Assembly (NCBI GenBank): GCA_025361565.1
Contig: JANYKN010000196.1
Location: forward strand, 1 to 64,000
DNA length: 64,000 bases
Direction: 5' to 3'
Source: Bacteroidota bacterium
GTDB lineage: Bacteria > Bacteroidota > Bacteroidia > Bacteroidales > NBLH01
Part shown: piece after piece, positions 49,565 through 59,461 of the stretch
Layout of the letters: every line of letters starts with the position of its first letter
Position numbering within the stretch: position 1 is the stretch's first letter
Notes under the pieces: model-generated
Told to the model about the DNA's origin: nothing
Database searches by the model: none
The model's input: only the letters and a program-made list of their open reading frames with translations
Made by a program: the position numbers and the translations under genes

Positions 49565-51040
49565 ATGGCAAATTATTTTAACTCATTACCGCTGCGTCTT
49601 CAAGTTGAAGAATTGTCGAAGTGTACTTTTATGGACCAATCGGAATTTGCTGATGGAGTTCAAAAACTCGTAGGAAAAAAAATAGTTGTATTGGGATGTG
49701 GATCTCAAGGTTTAGCCCAAGGCCTTAATATGAGAGATAGTGGGCTTGATGTAGCTTATGCAGTGCGAAAGGAAGCAATTGATCAAAAAAGAGCTTCGTA
49801 TACAAGTGCAATAGAAAATAAATTCAAAGTTGGAACTTTTGAAGAGCTGATACCAACTGCAGATTTAGTAATGAACTTAACTCCTGACAAGCAACACACT
49901 CCGGTAATACAAAAAGTTGTTCCTTTAATGAAAAAAGGCGCTTGCCTTGCATACTCACATGGATTCAACATTGTTGAAGAAGGAAATCAAATCAGAAAAG
50001 ACCTTACGGTTATTATGGTTGCACCTAAATCTCCAGCTACTGAGGTCAGGGCTGAGTTTTTAAGAGGTTTTGGTGTTCCAACTTTAATTGCTGTTCATAG
50101 GGAGAATGATCCAAACGGTGATGGATTGGAAATTGCAAAAGCCTACGCTGTGGGAACAGGCGGACACAAGGCCGGTGTTCTATTGTCATCTTTTGTGGCT
50201 GAGGTTAAATCGGACCTAATGGGTGAGCAAACTATTCTTTGTGGTTTATTGCAAACCGGTTCAATTCTTAGCTTCAATAAAATGTTTGCAGGTGGAATTG
50301 ACAAAGGTTATGCTTCAAAATTGGTACAATATGGATGGGAAGTCATTACGGAAGCCTTAAAGCTTGGTGGTATTACCCACATGATGGACAGACTTTCGAA
50401 CCCAGCAAAAATTGAAGCATTTAAACTTGCGCATGAGTTGAAAAGTATTATGCGTCCTTTGTTTGAAAAGCATATGGATAATATTATGAGTGGAAAATTC
50501 TCCTCAACTATGATGGAAGACTGGGCTGCAGGCGATAAAAACCTATTGGCCTGGAGAGCTGAAACTGGTGAGACCGATTTTGAAAAAACACCAGCTGGAA
50601 ATATCGAAATAACTGAACAAGAATACTTTAACAACGGTACTCTTTTGGTAGCATTTGTTAAATCGGGTGTTGAGTTGGCATTTGAAGTAATGTGTGAATC
50701 TGGTATTAAAGAAGAATCTGCCTATTACGAATCATTGCACGAAACCCCATTGATTGCAAATACCATTGCCAGAAAGAAATTATTTGAAATGAATAGGGTA
50801 ATTTCTGATACTGCCGAATATGGATGTTATTTATTTGATCATGCTTGTAAACCTCTACTTGCTGATTTTATGTCCAAGGTTGATTTAAGTGTTATTGGTA
50901 AAAACTTTAATGCAGGCAAGACCAATCAGGTTGATAACAAAGAATTAATTGCAATCAACGAAGACATTAGATTCCACGATGTTGAATTAATTGGCGCTGA
51001 ATTGCGCGAAGCGATGGATGCAATGAAAGCAATTATTTAA
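49565..51040 (+). CDS. ilvC: Ketol-acid reductoisomerase, long class II type
   Basis: [35 protein letters not shown]...LTPDKQH...[15 protein letters not shown]; 491 aa. Confidence 0.96.
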   Translation: MANYFNSLPLRLQVEELSKCTFMDQSEFADGVQKLVGKKIVVLGCGSQGLAQGLNMRDSGLDVAYAVRKEAIDQKRASYTSAIENKFKVGTFEELIPTADLVMNLTPDKQHTPVIQKVVPLMKKGACLAYSHGFNIVEEGNQIRKDLTVIMVAPKSPATEVRAEFLRGFGVPTLIAVHRENDPNGDGLEIAKAYAVGTGGHKAGVLLSSFVAEVKSDLMGEQTILCGLLQTGSILSFNKMFAGGIDKGYASKLVQYGWEVITEALKLGGITHMMDRLSNPAKIEAFKLAHELKSIMRPLFEKHMDNIMSGKFSSTMMEDWAAGDKNLLAWRAETGETDFEKTPAGNIEITEQEYFNNGTLLVAFVKSGVELAFEVMCESGIKEESAYYESLHETPLIANTIARKKLFEMNRVISDTAEYGCYLFDHACKPLLADFMSKVDLSVIGKNFNAGKTNQVDNKELIAINEDIRFHDVELIGAELREAMDAMKAII

Positions 51041-51091
51041 AGTAGAAATTTGAACTTGGAACTTAAATTTTAATTCAAGTGTTTTTATGAG

Positions 51092-51124
51092 AAAAGGGGC
51101 TGCAATTCGCAACCCTTTTTTATT
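51092..51124 (+). terminator. Terminator downstream of ilvC
   Basis: AAAAGGGGCTGCAATTCGCAACCCTTTTTTATTTTT. Confidence 0.75.
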
Positions 51125-51168
51125 TTTGAGAATTTGATTGTTCCCAATAACTAATTTCCAATTCCACA

Positions 51169-51194
51169 GCTTCGGTTGCTGAGCTTGTCGAAGC
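51169..51194. repeat. Short palindromic REP-like unit
   Basis: GCTTCG-GTTGCTGAGCTTGT-CGAAGC; 3' part TTGCTGAGCTTGTCGAAGCACTAATTTCCAA repeated at 51830-51860. Confidence 0.65.
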
Positions 51195-51207
51195 ACTAAT
51201 TTCCAAA

Positions 51208-51750
51208 TCAGTCCTCAAGAATTTCGTAAGCAGCATTTTTTTCACGGATGTGGATTTCCAGATCTTTCATCGGTTTGGCCATTGCAACTCTTCCTGTTCT
51301 TATAAACTGAAGTATGCCATATGGTTTTAATTCTTCCATCAATTTTTGGGTATCAGCTTTATGACCTGTTTTTTCTATTAAAATATAATCGTTTTCAATA
51401 TTTAAAACACGAGCATTATGTGTTCTCACAACCGATTCTATTTGCAATCCTTTTTCAATGGCCGATATTGGAAGTTTGTACATAGCCAATTCCTGATGTA
51501 TAATCTCATCGTTTTCATAAACAAATACTTTGATAACTCCGATTATGTTTTCGAGTTGTTTAGCAACCCTGTCGATAACATCACGTCTTGTTTTAATAAC
51601 AATTGTGAAACTATAAATACCCTTTATTTTTGATTCGGATACCGTTAAGCTTTCAATATTAAGCTTTCTCCTTGTGAAAACAATGGAAAGATGATTGAGT
51701 AATCCAATATTATTTTCAGTGTTTACAAGGAGTGTAAATTCTTTTTCCAT
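51208..51750 (-). CDS. ilvN: Acetolactate synthase small (regulatory) subunit
   Basis: EFTLLVNTENNIGLLNHLSIVFTRRKLNIESLTVSESKIKGIYSFTIVI, ACT-domain regulatory subunit. Confidence 0.9.
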   Translation of the reverse strand: MEKEFTLLVNTENNIGLLNHLSIVFTRRKLNIESLTVSESKIKGIYSFTIVIKTRRDVIDRVAKQLENIIGVIKVFVYENDEIIHQELAMYKLPISAIEKGLQIESVVRTHNARVLNIENDYILIEKTGHKADTQKLMEELKPYGILQFIRTGRVAMAKPMKDLEIHIREKNAAYEILED

Positions 51751-51829
51751 AATATATATTTATTATTGAATATTGTTTATTGAGTAATGTATAATGTTTA
51801 TAGTCAAAAGACTAAATTCCTACTTCTGT

Positions 51830-51860
51830 TTGCTGAGCTTGTCGAAGCACTAATTTCCAA
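51830..51860. repeat. Second copy of the REP-like unit (5' arm decayed)
   Basis: TTGCTGAGCTTGTCGAAGCACTAATTTCCAA, matching 51177-51206. Confidence 0.6.
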
Positions 51861-51875
51861 TGACCAATTACCAAA

Positions 51876-53612
51876 TTACGGTTCCAAAATAATATCAGAT
51901 ACCGAAGCACCCGATGGTACCATCGGAAATACATTATCTTCTTGTTCTACTTCTACTTCGAGTAAATAGGGTCCATCAAAATTAAACATTTTATCAATAG
52001 AATTCTTTAATTCGTCCCTGGTATTTATTTTGGACGATTCTATTCCATTGCCTTTAGCAATCATTTGAAAATCAGGATTAACCAGGGTTGTAAATGAATA
52101 TCTGCGTTCATGAAATAATTGTTGCCACTGTCGCACCATGCCTAAAAAACCATTGTTTAAAAGCACTATTTTTACTGGTCTTTTGTGTTGCCATATGGTA
52201 GCAAGTTCCTGGATAGTCATCTGGATACCACCATCACCAACAAACACAACTACCGGACGTTTGTCTTGCCCCATAGCTGCACCAAATGCGGCAGGCACAC
52301 CAAATCCCATGGTCCCAAGTCCACCTGAGGTTATCATACTTTTTGTATGGGCAAACTGATAATACCGGGCTGCCATCATTTGATGCTGTCCAACATCAGT
52401 TACAACAATTGCTTCACCTTTAGTTCTTTCAGATACCTGGTGAATAACTTCGGCCATTTTAATTTGTCCGGCTTTAGGATGTATATCTTTCTGTATTATT
52501 TTTTCAAACTCAATGGCTTCAAGTTTCTTGAATTCTTCTAGCCATTCATCATGAACATTGGTTTTTACCATTGGGATTAGTTGTTGCAATGCTTTTTTTG
52601 CATCCGAGATAATCGCCACATCTGCTTTGATATTTTTATCAATTTCAGCCTGATCAATATCAATATGGATAACCTTGGCTTTTATTGCATATCTCGATGT
52701 ATCACCGGTTACACGGTCGTCGAATCGCATTCCTATCGCTATGATTAAATCAGCCTCATTGGTCTGAATGTTGGGTGCATAATTGCCATGCATACCAAGC
52801 ATCCCTGCGTAAAGTGGGTGTCTGGTCGGAAATGTCGATAATCCTAGCAATGTACAACCTACTGGAATACCAGTTTTGTTAACAAATGCTGTTAGTTCTT
52901 CTTCTGCCCCGGCAATAGAGATACCATGTCCTGCCAATAGTAAAGGTTTTTTTGCATTATTGATTAGGTTGGCAGCTTCCCGTATTTTTTCAGGATTAGT
53001 TTTCGGATTTGGAAAATATCCGGAAACCTGATGCACTCTTTTATAGGTAAAATCAATGAATTGATTTTGAGCATCTTTAGTGATGTCTATCAATACTGGT
53101 CCAGGTCTTCCGGATGATGCAATATAGAATGCTTTTGCCATTACTTCAGGAATTTCAGCAGCTTTAGTAACCTGATAATTCCATTTTGTAACAGGCATAG
53201 AAATACCAACAACATCAGTTTCCTGAAAAGCATCGAAACCTAACAAGTGCGAAGGTACCTGTCCTGTAATACATATCATTGGAATAGAATCAATCTTTGC
53301 GTTCGATAATCCAGTAATCAGGTTTGTTGATCCTGGCCCCGAAGTGGCAAATACAATACCTGGTTTATCAGAAGTTTTAGCATAGCCTTGTGCCATATGT
53401 GTTGCTCCTTGTTCGTGACGCACCAGAATATGTTCAATTTTATCCTGATAATCATAAAGTGCATCATAAATCGGCATGATTGCTCCACCTGGATATCCAA
53501 AAATGGTATCAACACCTTCATGCAACAAGGAGAGGATGACCGCTTCTGAACCTTTAACGGTTTTAGCTGTTTCTGTTTTTGTTTCCTCTTTTAAATCTGT
53601 CTTGGTTTCCAT
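51876..53612 (-). CDS. ilvB: Acetolactate synthase large subunit, biosynthetic
   Basis: GSEAVILSLLHEGVDTIFGYPGGAIMPIYDALYD...GDGGIQMTIQELATI. Confidence 0.95.
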   Translation of the reverse strand: METKTDLKEETKTETAKTVKGSEAVILSLLHEGVDTIFGYPGGAIMPIYDALYDYQDKIEHILVRHEQGATHMAQGYAKTSDKPGIVFATSGPGSTNLITGLSNAKIDSIPMICITGQVPSHLLGFDAFQETDVVGISMPVTKWNYQVTKAAEIPEVMAKAFYIASSGRPGPVLIDITKDAQNQFIDFTYKRVHQVSGYFPNPKTNPEKIREAANLINNAKKPLLLAGHGISIAGAEEELTAFVNKTGIPVGCTLLGLSTFPTRHPLYAGMLGMHGNYAPNIQTNEADLIIAIGMRFDDRVTGDTSRYAIKAKVIHIDIDQAEIDKNIKADVAIISDAKKALQQLIPMVKTNVHDEWLEEFKKLEAIEFEKIIQKDIHPKAGQIKMAEVIHQVSERTKGEAIVVTDVGQHQMMAARYYQFAHTKSMITSGGLGTMGFGVPAAFGAAMGQDKRPVVVFVGDGGIQMTIQELATIWQHKRPVKIVLLNNGFLGMVRQWQQLFHERRYSFTTLVNPDFQMIAKGNGIESSKINTRDELKNSIDKMFNFDGPYLLEVEVEQEDNVFPMVPSGASVSDIILEP

Positions 53613-53627
53613 AAGTGTAATTTTAAA

Positions 53628-55460
53628 CTAGTCAATTATTCTAACTGCGCCTTTATCGGCTGATGAAACTAACAATGAATATGCTCTTAATGCTTTTGAA
53701 ACCTTTCTTGGTCTGATCTTCGCAGGTTTAAATGCATTTTGGCCTTTTAGTTGTTCTTCTGCTCTTCTGGTATTAAGTTCCTGATCCGAAATGAGCACAT
53801 TTATCTTGCGTTCCGGAATGTTGATCTCAATTTTATCTCCATTTTTAATGAGTGCAATTTCTCCACCTGAAGCCGCTTCTGGTGAAACATGGCCAATAGA
53901 TAAGCCTGATGTGCCTCCAGAGAATCTACCATCTGTGATTAATGCACAATATTTATCAATTTTTATAGATTTCAAATAGGAAGTAGGATAAAGCATTTCT
54001 TGCATACCTGGGCCTCCTTTGGGGCCTTCATATCGGATAATGATTACATCGCCTTTTTCTATTTTTCCGTTTAAAATAGCATTTACTGAATCTTCCTGTG
54101 AATCATAAACTTTTGCATTTCCTGTAAATATAAGAATGCTTGCATCTACACCTGCGGTTTTTACAATACATCCATTTTTTGCAATATTTCCATACAGAAC
54201 TGCCAGGCCTCCATCTTTGCTGTAAGCGTTCGCAATATTGCGGATACAGCCTTTTTCGCGATCCAAGTCCAACAAAGCTCTGGTAGATTGAGAGGCTAAC
54301 TTAAGATTCCGTCCATTATTGGCAGCTGCACTTCCATAAATATCAAAAGCCTTGTCTATAGCTGTTTCTCGTTTGATATCATAACTATTTATAGCATCTT
54401 TCAAAGTAGGAAAATCGATTCGACTTGCTGTAGTGTCCAGTAATCCATGACGTTCCAATTCTCCCAATATGGATAAAATTCCACCTGCATTATTTACATC
54501 TTCTATGTGATAATGCGAGCTAGGAGCTACTTTGCAAATATTAGGCACTTTACGTGAAAGCTGGTCAATATCGTTCATTGTAAAATCAACGCCTGCTTCA
54601 TTTGCAATTGCCAATAAGTGAAGAACGGTATTTGTACTGCCCCCCATGGCTATATCCAGTGTCATTGAATTTAAAAAAGCTGATTTTTTAGCAATATTCA
54701 ATGGAAGAACTGATTGTTCACCTTGATAATAATGTTTTTCAGTAATTTCTACCAGCATTTCGGCTGCTTCTCTAAATAAATTTTTCCGGTTTTCGTGAGT
54801 GGCAACAATGGTTCCATTTCCTGGTAAACCAAGGCCAAGTGCTTCAACCAGGCAATTCATTGAATTTGCTGTAAACATACCTGAACAGGAACCACAAGTT
54901 GGGCATGCGTTTTTCTCAATTTCTTCAATTTCTGTATCCGAAATATTTGCATCCACGGCCATAACCATAGCATCAACCAAATCAATTTTTTTATTAATTT
55001 GAATTCCAGCCTCCATTGGACCTCCTGATACAAAGATTGTTGGAATATTCAATCGCATGGCAGCCATCAACATTCCAGGTGTAATCTTATCACAATTACT
55101 AATGCAAATCAACGCATCTGCCTGATGGGCATTACACATATATTCAACACTATCGGCAATAATTTCGCGCGACGGAAGTGAATATAACATACCATCGTGA
55201 CCCATTGCAATACCATCATCAATAGCTATGGTATTAAATTCAGCTGCAAAATACCCTTTTTCTTCAATGACGGACTTGATGAATTGTCCTACTCCATGCA
55301 AATGTGCATGACCCGGAACAAACTGTGTAAAAGAATTTGCTATTGCAAAAATAGGTTTACCAAATTGGCTGTCTTTTACTCCATTTGCACGCCAAAGACT
55401 TCTTGCACCTGCCATTCTTCGGCCTTTTGTACTTGTGTCACTTCTTAAATTAATTTTCAT
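53628..55460 (-). CDS. ilvD: Dihydroxy-acid dehydratase
   Basis: [39 protein letters not shown]...[34 protein letters not shown]...[20 protein letters not shown]. Confidence 0.96.
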   Translation of the reverse strand: MKINLRSDTSTKGRRMAGARSLWRANGVKDSQFGKPIFAIANSFTQFVPGHAHLHGVGQFIKSVIEEKGYFAAEFNTIAIDDGIAMGHDGMLYSLPSREIIADSVEYMCNAHQADALICISNCDKITPGMLMAAMRLNIPTIFVSGGPMEAGIQINKKIDLVDAMVMAVDANISDTEIEEIEKNACPTCGSCSGMFTANSMNCLVEALGLGLPGNGTIVATHENRKNLFREAAEMLVEITEKHYYQGEQSVLPLNIAKKSAFLNSMTLDIAMGGSTNTVLHLLAIANEAGVDFTMNDIDQLSRKVPNICKVAPSSHYHIEDVNNAGGILSILGELERHGLLDTTASRIDFPTLKDAINSYDIKRETAIDKAFDIYGSAAANNGRNLKLASQSTRALLDLDREKGCIRNIANAYSKDGGLAVLYGNIAKNGCIVKTAGVDASILIFTGNAKVYDSQEDSVNAILNGKIEKGDVIIIRYEGPKGGPGMQEMLYPTSYLKSIKIDKYCALITDGRFSGGTSGLSIGHVSPEAASGGEIALIKNGDKIEINIPERKINVLISDQELNTRRAEEQLKGQNAFKPAKIRPRKVSKALRAYSLLVSSADKGAVRIID

Positions 55461-55475
55461 TTTTCTAATTTATGG

Positions 55476-55510
55476 TAAAAAAAAAGCGCCATCCCTGTAG
55501 GAATGGCGCT
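55476..55510 (-). terminator. Intrinsic terminator/attenuator upstream of ilvD
   Basis: Minus strand AGCGCCAT-TCCTACAGGG-ATGGCGCT followed by U9 (plus strand A 55477-55485), about 16 nt before the ilvD ATG. Confidence 0.88.
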
Positions 55511-55536
55511 CGACTTTATATTCTAAAATCTTTACA

Positions 55537-55608
55537 TCATTCCCATCTACTTGCTATGACAATAACAAATACCAGCACACTGCTAAGAATGACGTTAAAA
55601 ACTTCCAT
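55537..55608 (-). CDS. Putative ilv operon leader peptide MEVFNVILSSVLVFVIVIASRWE
   Basis: ATG at 55608, TGA at 55537-55539; 11 of 23 residues are Val/Ile/Leu; located just upstream of the terminator and ilvD. Confidence 0.8.
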   Translation of the reverse strand: MEVFNVILSSVLVFVIVIASRWE

Positions 55609-55813
55609 AAAATTATTCAATACTATATTTCAAAACTCGATGTAAAAATACAGCTATTTTTTTTTAAAAAACAAACTTATTTTTGTAATATTTTTAATTA
55701 TTTATATAAGTTTCAATAATACAGTATGTTACAATTATATTTTATTTATTTAATATTATTCAATTTGATTTATTTTTCAAGATAGATTACATTTATGCCC
55801 TATTTTATATTAT

Positions 55814-56473
55814 ATGACTAAAAATATTTTAAGGGGGCTTTATTTATTGGGGGTAGGACTTATTATTTTTCTATTTTTTCATTTCCAACTAAATAACTAT
55901 TTCAACGTTGATAATATTGAAAAAGTAAAAGTTCTTTTTCTTGGATTAGGGAATTGGGGGTTACTTTACATGATTTTAATTCATATAGTGCTCAATATTA
56001 CCGCTATTCCTCGTGTCTTTTTTACCATTTTTGCAGGATATGTTTATGGAGTATTCATAGGTTTTATTTTCTCCTGGATTGCAACAATGGCAGGGCTTAT
56101 TGTTACTTTTTTAATGGTAAGGTATTTATTTCGCCAAAGTTTTGACAAAAAATTTGGATCAAAGAAAGTGGTGAAGAAGATTAATCGGCAGGTTGATAAA
56201 TATGGAATTTGGATTGTTGTTTTTTTAAGGGCAATATATGTTGTTCCTTCTTCAATTTTAAATTATAGCTTCGGTTTTACTAAAATTAAAACCAAAACCT
56301 ATTTTATAGGTTCTGCTATTGGTTTTATACCTGTGGTATTGCTAAATGTTTGGGCAGGAAATGCGCTGGCTAAGAATTTATTTAATGGATTTCATTATCA
56401 TATTATTATTTTTGGCTTTGTTCTACTTTGCCTTTTTTATTTTTCAAAATATCTTTCAAAGAAATATGTTTGA
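55814..56473 (+). CDS. TVP38/TMEM64 (VTT/SNARE-associated) family membrane protein
   Basis: FTIFAGYVYGVFIGFIFSWIATMAGLIVTFLMVRYLFR...VVFLRAIYVVPSSILNYSFGFTKIKTKTYFIGSAIGFIP. Confidence 0.85.
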   Translation: MTKNILRGLYLLGVGLIIFLFFHFQLNNYFNVDNIEKVKVLFLGLGNWGLLYMILIHIVLNITAIPRVFFTIFAGYVYGVFIGFIFSWIATMAGLIVTFLMVRYLFRQSFDKKFGSKKVVKKINRQVDKYGIWIVVFLRAIYVVPSSILNYSFGFTKIKTKTYFIGSAIGFIPVVLLNVWAGNALAKNLFNGFHYHIIIFGFVLLCLFYFSKYLSKKYV

Positions 56474-56475
56474 AA

Positions 56476-56502
56476 TTTTCCAGATTTTCAAAATCTGGAA
56501 AA
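56476..56502. terminator. Bidirectional terminator between convergent genes
   Basis: TTTTCCAGATTTT-C-AAAATCTGGAAAA. Confidence 0.75.
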
Positions 56503-56503
56503 T

Positions 56504-58324
56504 CTAAAATATTTGTAAATCGTGAAGTTTTTTATAGATACCATTTTTTTCGATTAATTCGTCATGGTTGCCACGTTCTGCAATTTTCCCTTCGTGCAAC
56601 ACACATATTTCATCTGCATGTTTTATAGTTGATAACCTATGTGCAATAACAATGGATGTACGGTTTTTCATCAGATTTATCAACGCATCCTGAACCAAAC
56701 GTTCTGATTCTGTATCTAGTGCCGAAGTGGCTTCATCAAGTATAAGGATTGGAGGATTTTTGAGTACAGCACGAGCAATGCTTATACGTTGACGCTGGCC
56801 GCCTGATAATTTACTGCCCCGATCGCCAATATTAGTTTGATAGCCATCGGGGGCTTCCATAATAAAATCGTGTGCATTAGCTACCTTTGCCGCTGCAATT
56901 ACTTGTTCTTCTGTTGCTTGTTCTACACCAAAAGCAATATTATTAAATATGGTATCATTAAATAAAATAGATTCTTGGTTTACATTACCCATTAAATGTC
57001 TTAAATCTTTGATTTTTATGTTTTTAATATTTTGTCCGTCAATTAATATTTCTCCCTCAGGAATGTCATAAAATCGTGGAATCAAATCAACAAGGGTTGA
57101 TTTTCCGCTTCCAGATTGACCTACAAGGGCTATTGATTTGCCTTTTGGTATAGTTAAATTTATATTTTTTAGAACTTCCGCATCAGCATATTTAAAACTT
57201 GCATTTTTGAAAGTAATCGATGAATTGAATTCTGAGATTCTTACAGGGTTTTCAGCCTCTTTTATCATATGTTCAGCAAGTAAAACATTGTTTATGCGGT
57301 CAATGGCTGCCATTCCTTTCTGAATTCTATAATAGGCTGTTGTTACAGATTTTGCCGGGTTTATAATTTGCGAAAAAATTCCTATAAACCCTATAAATAC
57401 TTCCGGTGATAATTCTGATTTTTTTCCTAATACTAATGTTGCACCATAAATCATGACAACCATAAGAGTTCCTACTCCTAAAAATTCACTTAATGGTGAC
57501 GCTAAATATTCCCTTCTAAAAATTCGATTTGCAATTTTTGTATATTCCTCATTTTCAGCAATAAATCTGTTTTCTATCTTTTTTTCGGCAACAAATGCTT
57601 TGATAATCCTTAATCCACCTAAAGTTTCTTCCATCATCGATAAAAGTGTGCCCATGCGAATCCTGAACTCACCTGAACTTTTCCTTAAGCTTTTTCCTAT
57701 CCGTCCAATGATAATTCCACTTATTGGCAATAAAACCAAGATAATTATTGTCAGTGAAGGGCTAATAAAAAATAATGAAAAGAGAAAAACGATTATTAAA
57801 ATTGGATCTCGGAATACCATTTCAATTGATGCTATTGCCGACCATTCAAACTCTTGAACATCAGTAGTCATACGCGAAATAATATCGCCCTTTTTTTCTT
57901 CTGAAAAGTAACCGATATGTAGGTTTAAAACTTTATTATATATCCTGTTCCGTATATCTTTAACAATTCCATTGCGCAAAGGAGCCATAAAGTAGTTGGC
58001 TAAAAATGCAAAGAGATTTTTGAAAAATGTCATGGCTAAAATAAAAACACTAACCATGACTAATGCTTTTGTTTTTCCACTTTCTACTATAATATTGCTC
58101 ATATAATAATAAAAAGTATTAAGAAGCACCTGTGGTGAAAATGCAAATGCTGGTTTTACCAAAATGAGTTCCTGGCTACCAAACAATATTCCCAGAAATG
58201 GGATTAACATAGCAAGTGAAAATAAAGAAAAGATAGCTGTAAGGATATTTAACATTACATTTAATAGAACCTGGTATTTATATGGCTTGATATAATATAA
58301 TACCGTCTTGAAAAAATCTCTCAT
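56504..58324 (-). CDS. ABC transporter, fused permease/ATPase, MsbA-like lipid exporter
   Basis: VALVGQSGSGKSTLVDLIPRFYD-type Walker A, LSGGQRQRISIARAVLKNPPILILDEATSALDTESE. Confidence 0.93.
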   Translation of the reverse strand: MRDFFKTVLYYIKPYKYQVLLNVMLNILTAIFSLFSLAMLIPFLGILFGSQELILVKPAFAFSPQVLLNTFYYYMSNIIVESGKTKALVMVSVFILAMTFFKNLFAFLANYFMAPLRNGIVKDIRNRIYNKVLNLHIGYFSEEKKGDIISRMTTDVQEFEWSAIASIEMVFRDPILIIVFLFSLFFISPSLTIIILVLLPISGIIIGRIGKSLRKSSGEFRIRMGTLLSMMEETLGGLRIIKAFVAEKKIENRFIAENEEYTKIANRIFRREYLASPLSEFLGVGTLMVVMIYGATLVLGKKSELSPEVFIGFIGIFSQIINPAKSVTTAYYRIQKGMAAIDRINNVLLAEHMIKEAENPVRISEFNSSITFKNASFKYADAEVLKNINLTIPKGKSIALVGQSGSGKSTLVDLIPRFYDIPEGEILIDGQNIKNIKIKDLRHLMGNVNQESILFNDTIFNNIAFGVEQATEEQVIAAAKVANAHDFIMEAPDGYQTNIGDRGSKLSGGQRQRISIARAVLKNPPILILDEATSALDTESERLVQDALINLMKNRTSIVIAHRLSTIKHADEICVLHEGKIAERGNHDELIEKNGIYKKLHDLQIF

Positions 58325-58587
58325 TTTTTTATTATTGGAATTTCATTAAAATTGAATCAAGCGCCAAATTTATAAATATTCATTGAGATATAGATATTGA
58401 TTCCGGCTTAATAGTTTATCTGTTACAAAATAATTAAATAATTATCTGATAATCTTTTAAATTTGCATTTTTTAATAAATATAATATTCCGGAAGTTTTT
58501 TGTTTTTATAATAGCATTACAATTTTTATTTTGGAATAGATTGTTTTATTAATTGGTAAATTTTTTCGTTTTAACTCGTATTGACGT

Positions 58588-59457
58588 ATGAAAATTAGTG
58601 GATTCACTTTTATTAGAAATGCAGTAAAATATGGTTATCCAATTGTTGAGGCCATTAAATCAATTTTACCTGTTTGCGATGAGATATATGTTGCAGTGGG
58701 TAAATCTGATGATAATACACTTGAACTGATCAATGGCATTGATCCACTCAAGATAAAAATAATTGAAACTATTTGGGACGATTCGTTAAGGGAAGGGGGA
58801 AGAGTATTGGCTATTGAAACGGATAAGGCATTTCAATCAATTCCTTTGGATTTTGATTGGGCTTTTTACATACAGGGCGATGAGGTAATGCATGAAAAAT
58901 ATATCACTGAAGTTAAGCAAGCCATGAACAAATGGAAAGATGACCCAAAAGTAGATGGACTTTTATTTAAGTATACACATTTTTATGGCTCATATGATTA
59001 TGTTGGAAATTCTGAACGGTGGTATCCAAACGAAATAAGAGTGATAAAAAATAACAAAAAGATTTATTCCTATCGCGATGCCCAAGGATTTAGGAAAAAC
59101 GAAAATGAAAAATTGAATGTGAAACCTATAGATGCATATATATACCACTATGGATGGGTAAAAGAACCAAAAGTCCATATTGAAAAATTGAAGAATTTTG
59201 AGAAACTTTACAATACAGATAGCAAATTACAGAAAAAAGTTCAAAGTATTGATGAATTTGATTTTTCAAATGTTGATTCACTGGAACTTTTCAAAGGTTC
59301 TCACCCTAAAGTGATCCAGGATTTGATTGAGCGCAAAAACTGGGTTTTCAATCATGATTTGTCAAAAAACAGGGTCACACTTAAAAGTCGTTTCAAACGC
59401 ATTGTTAAAAAGCTTTCAGGAATCGAAATTGGCTACAAGAACTATAAAATAGTTTAA
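58588..59457 (+). CDS. Family 2-like glycosyltransferase
   Basis: KISGFTFIRNAVKYGYPIVEAIKSILPVCDEIYVAVGKSDDNTLELI...DWAFYIQGDEVMHEKYI. Confidence 0.8.
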   Translation: MKISGFTFIRNAVKYGYPIVEAIKSILPVCDEIYVAVGKSDDNTLELINGIDPLKIKIIETIWDDSLREGGRVLAIETDKAFQSIPLDFDWAFYIQGDEVMHEKYITEVKQAMNKWKDDPKVDGLLFKYTHFYGSYDYVGNSERWYPNEIRVIKNNKKIYSYRDAQGFRKNENEKLNVKPIDAYIYHYGWVKEPKVHIEKLKNFEKLYNTDSKLQKKVQSIDEFDFSNVDSLELFKGSHPKVIQDLIERKNWVFNHDLSKNRVTLKSRFKRIVKKLSGIEIGYKNYKIV

Positions 59458-59461
59458 TAAA

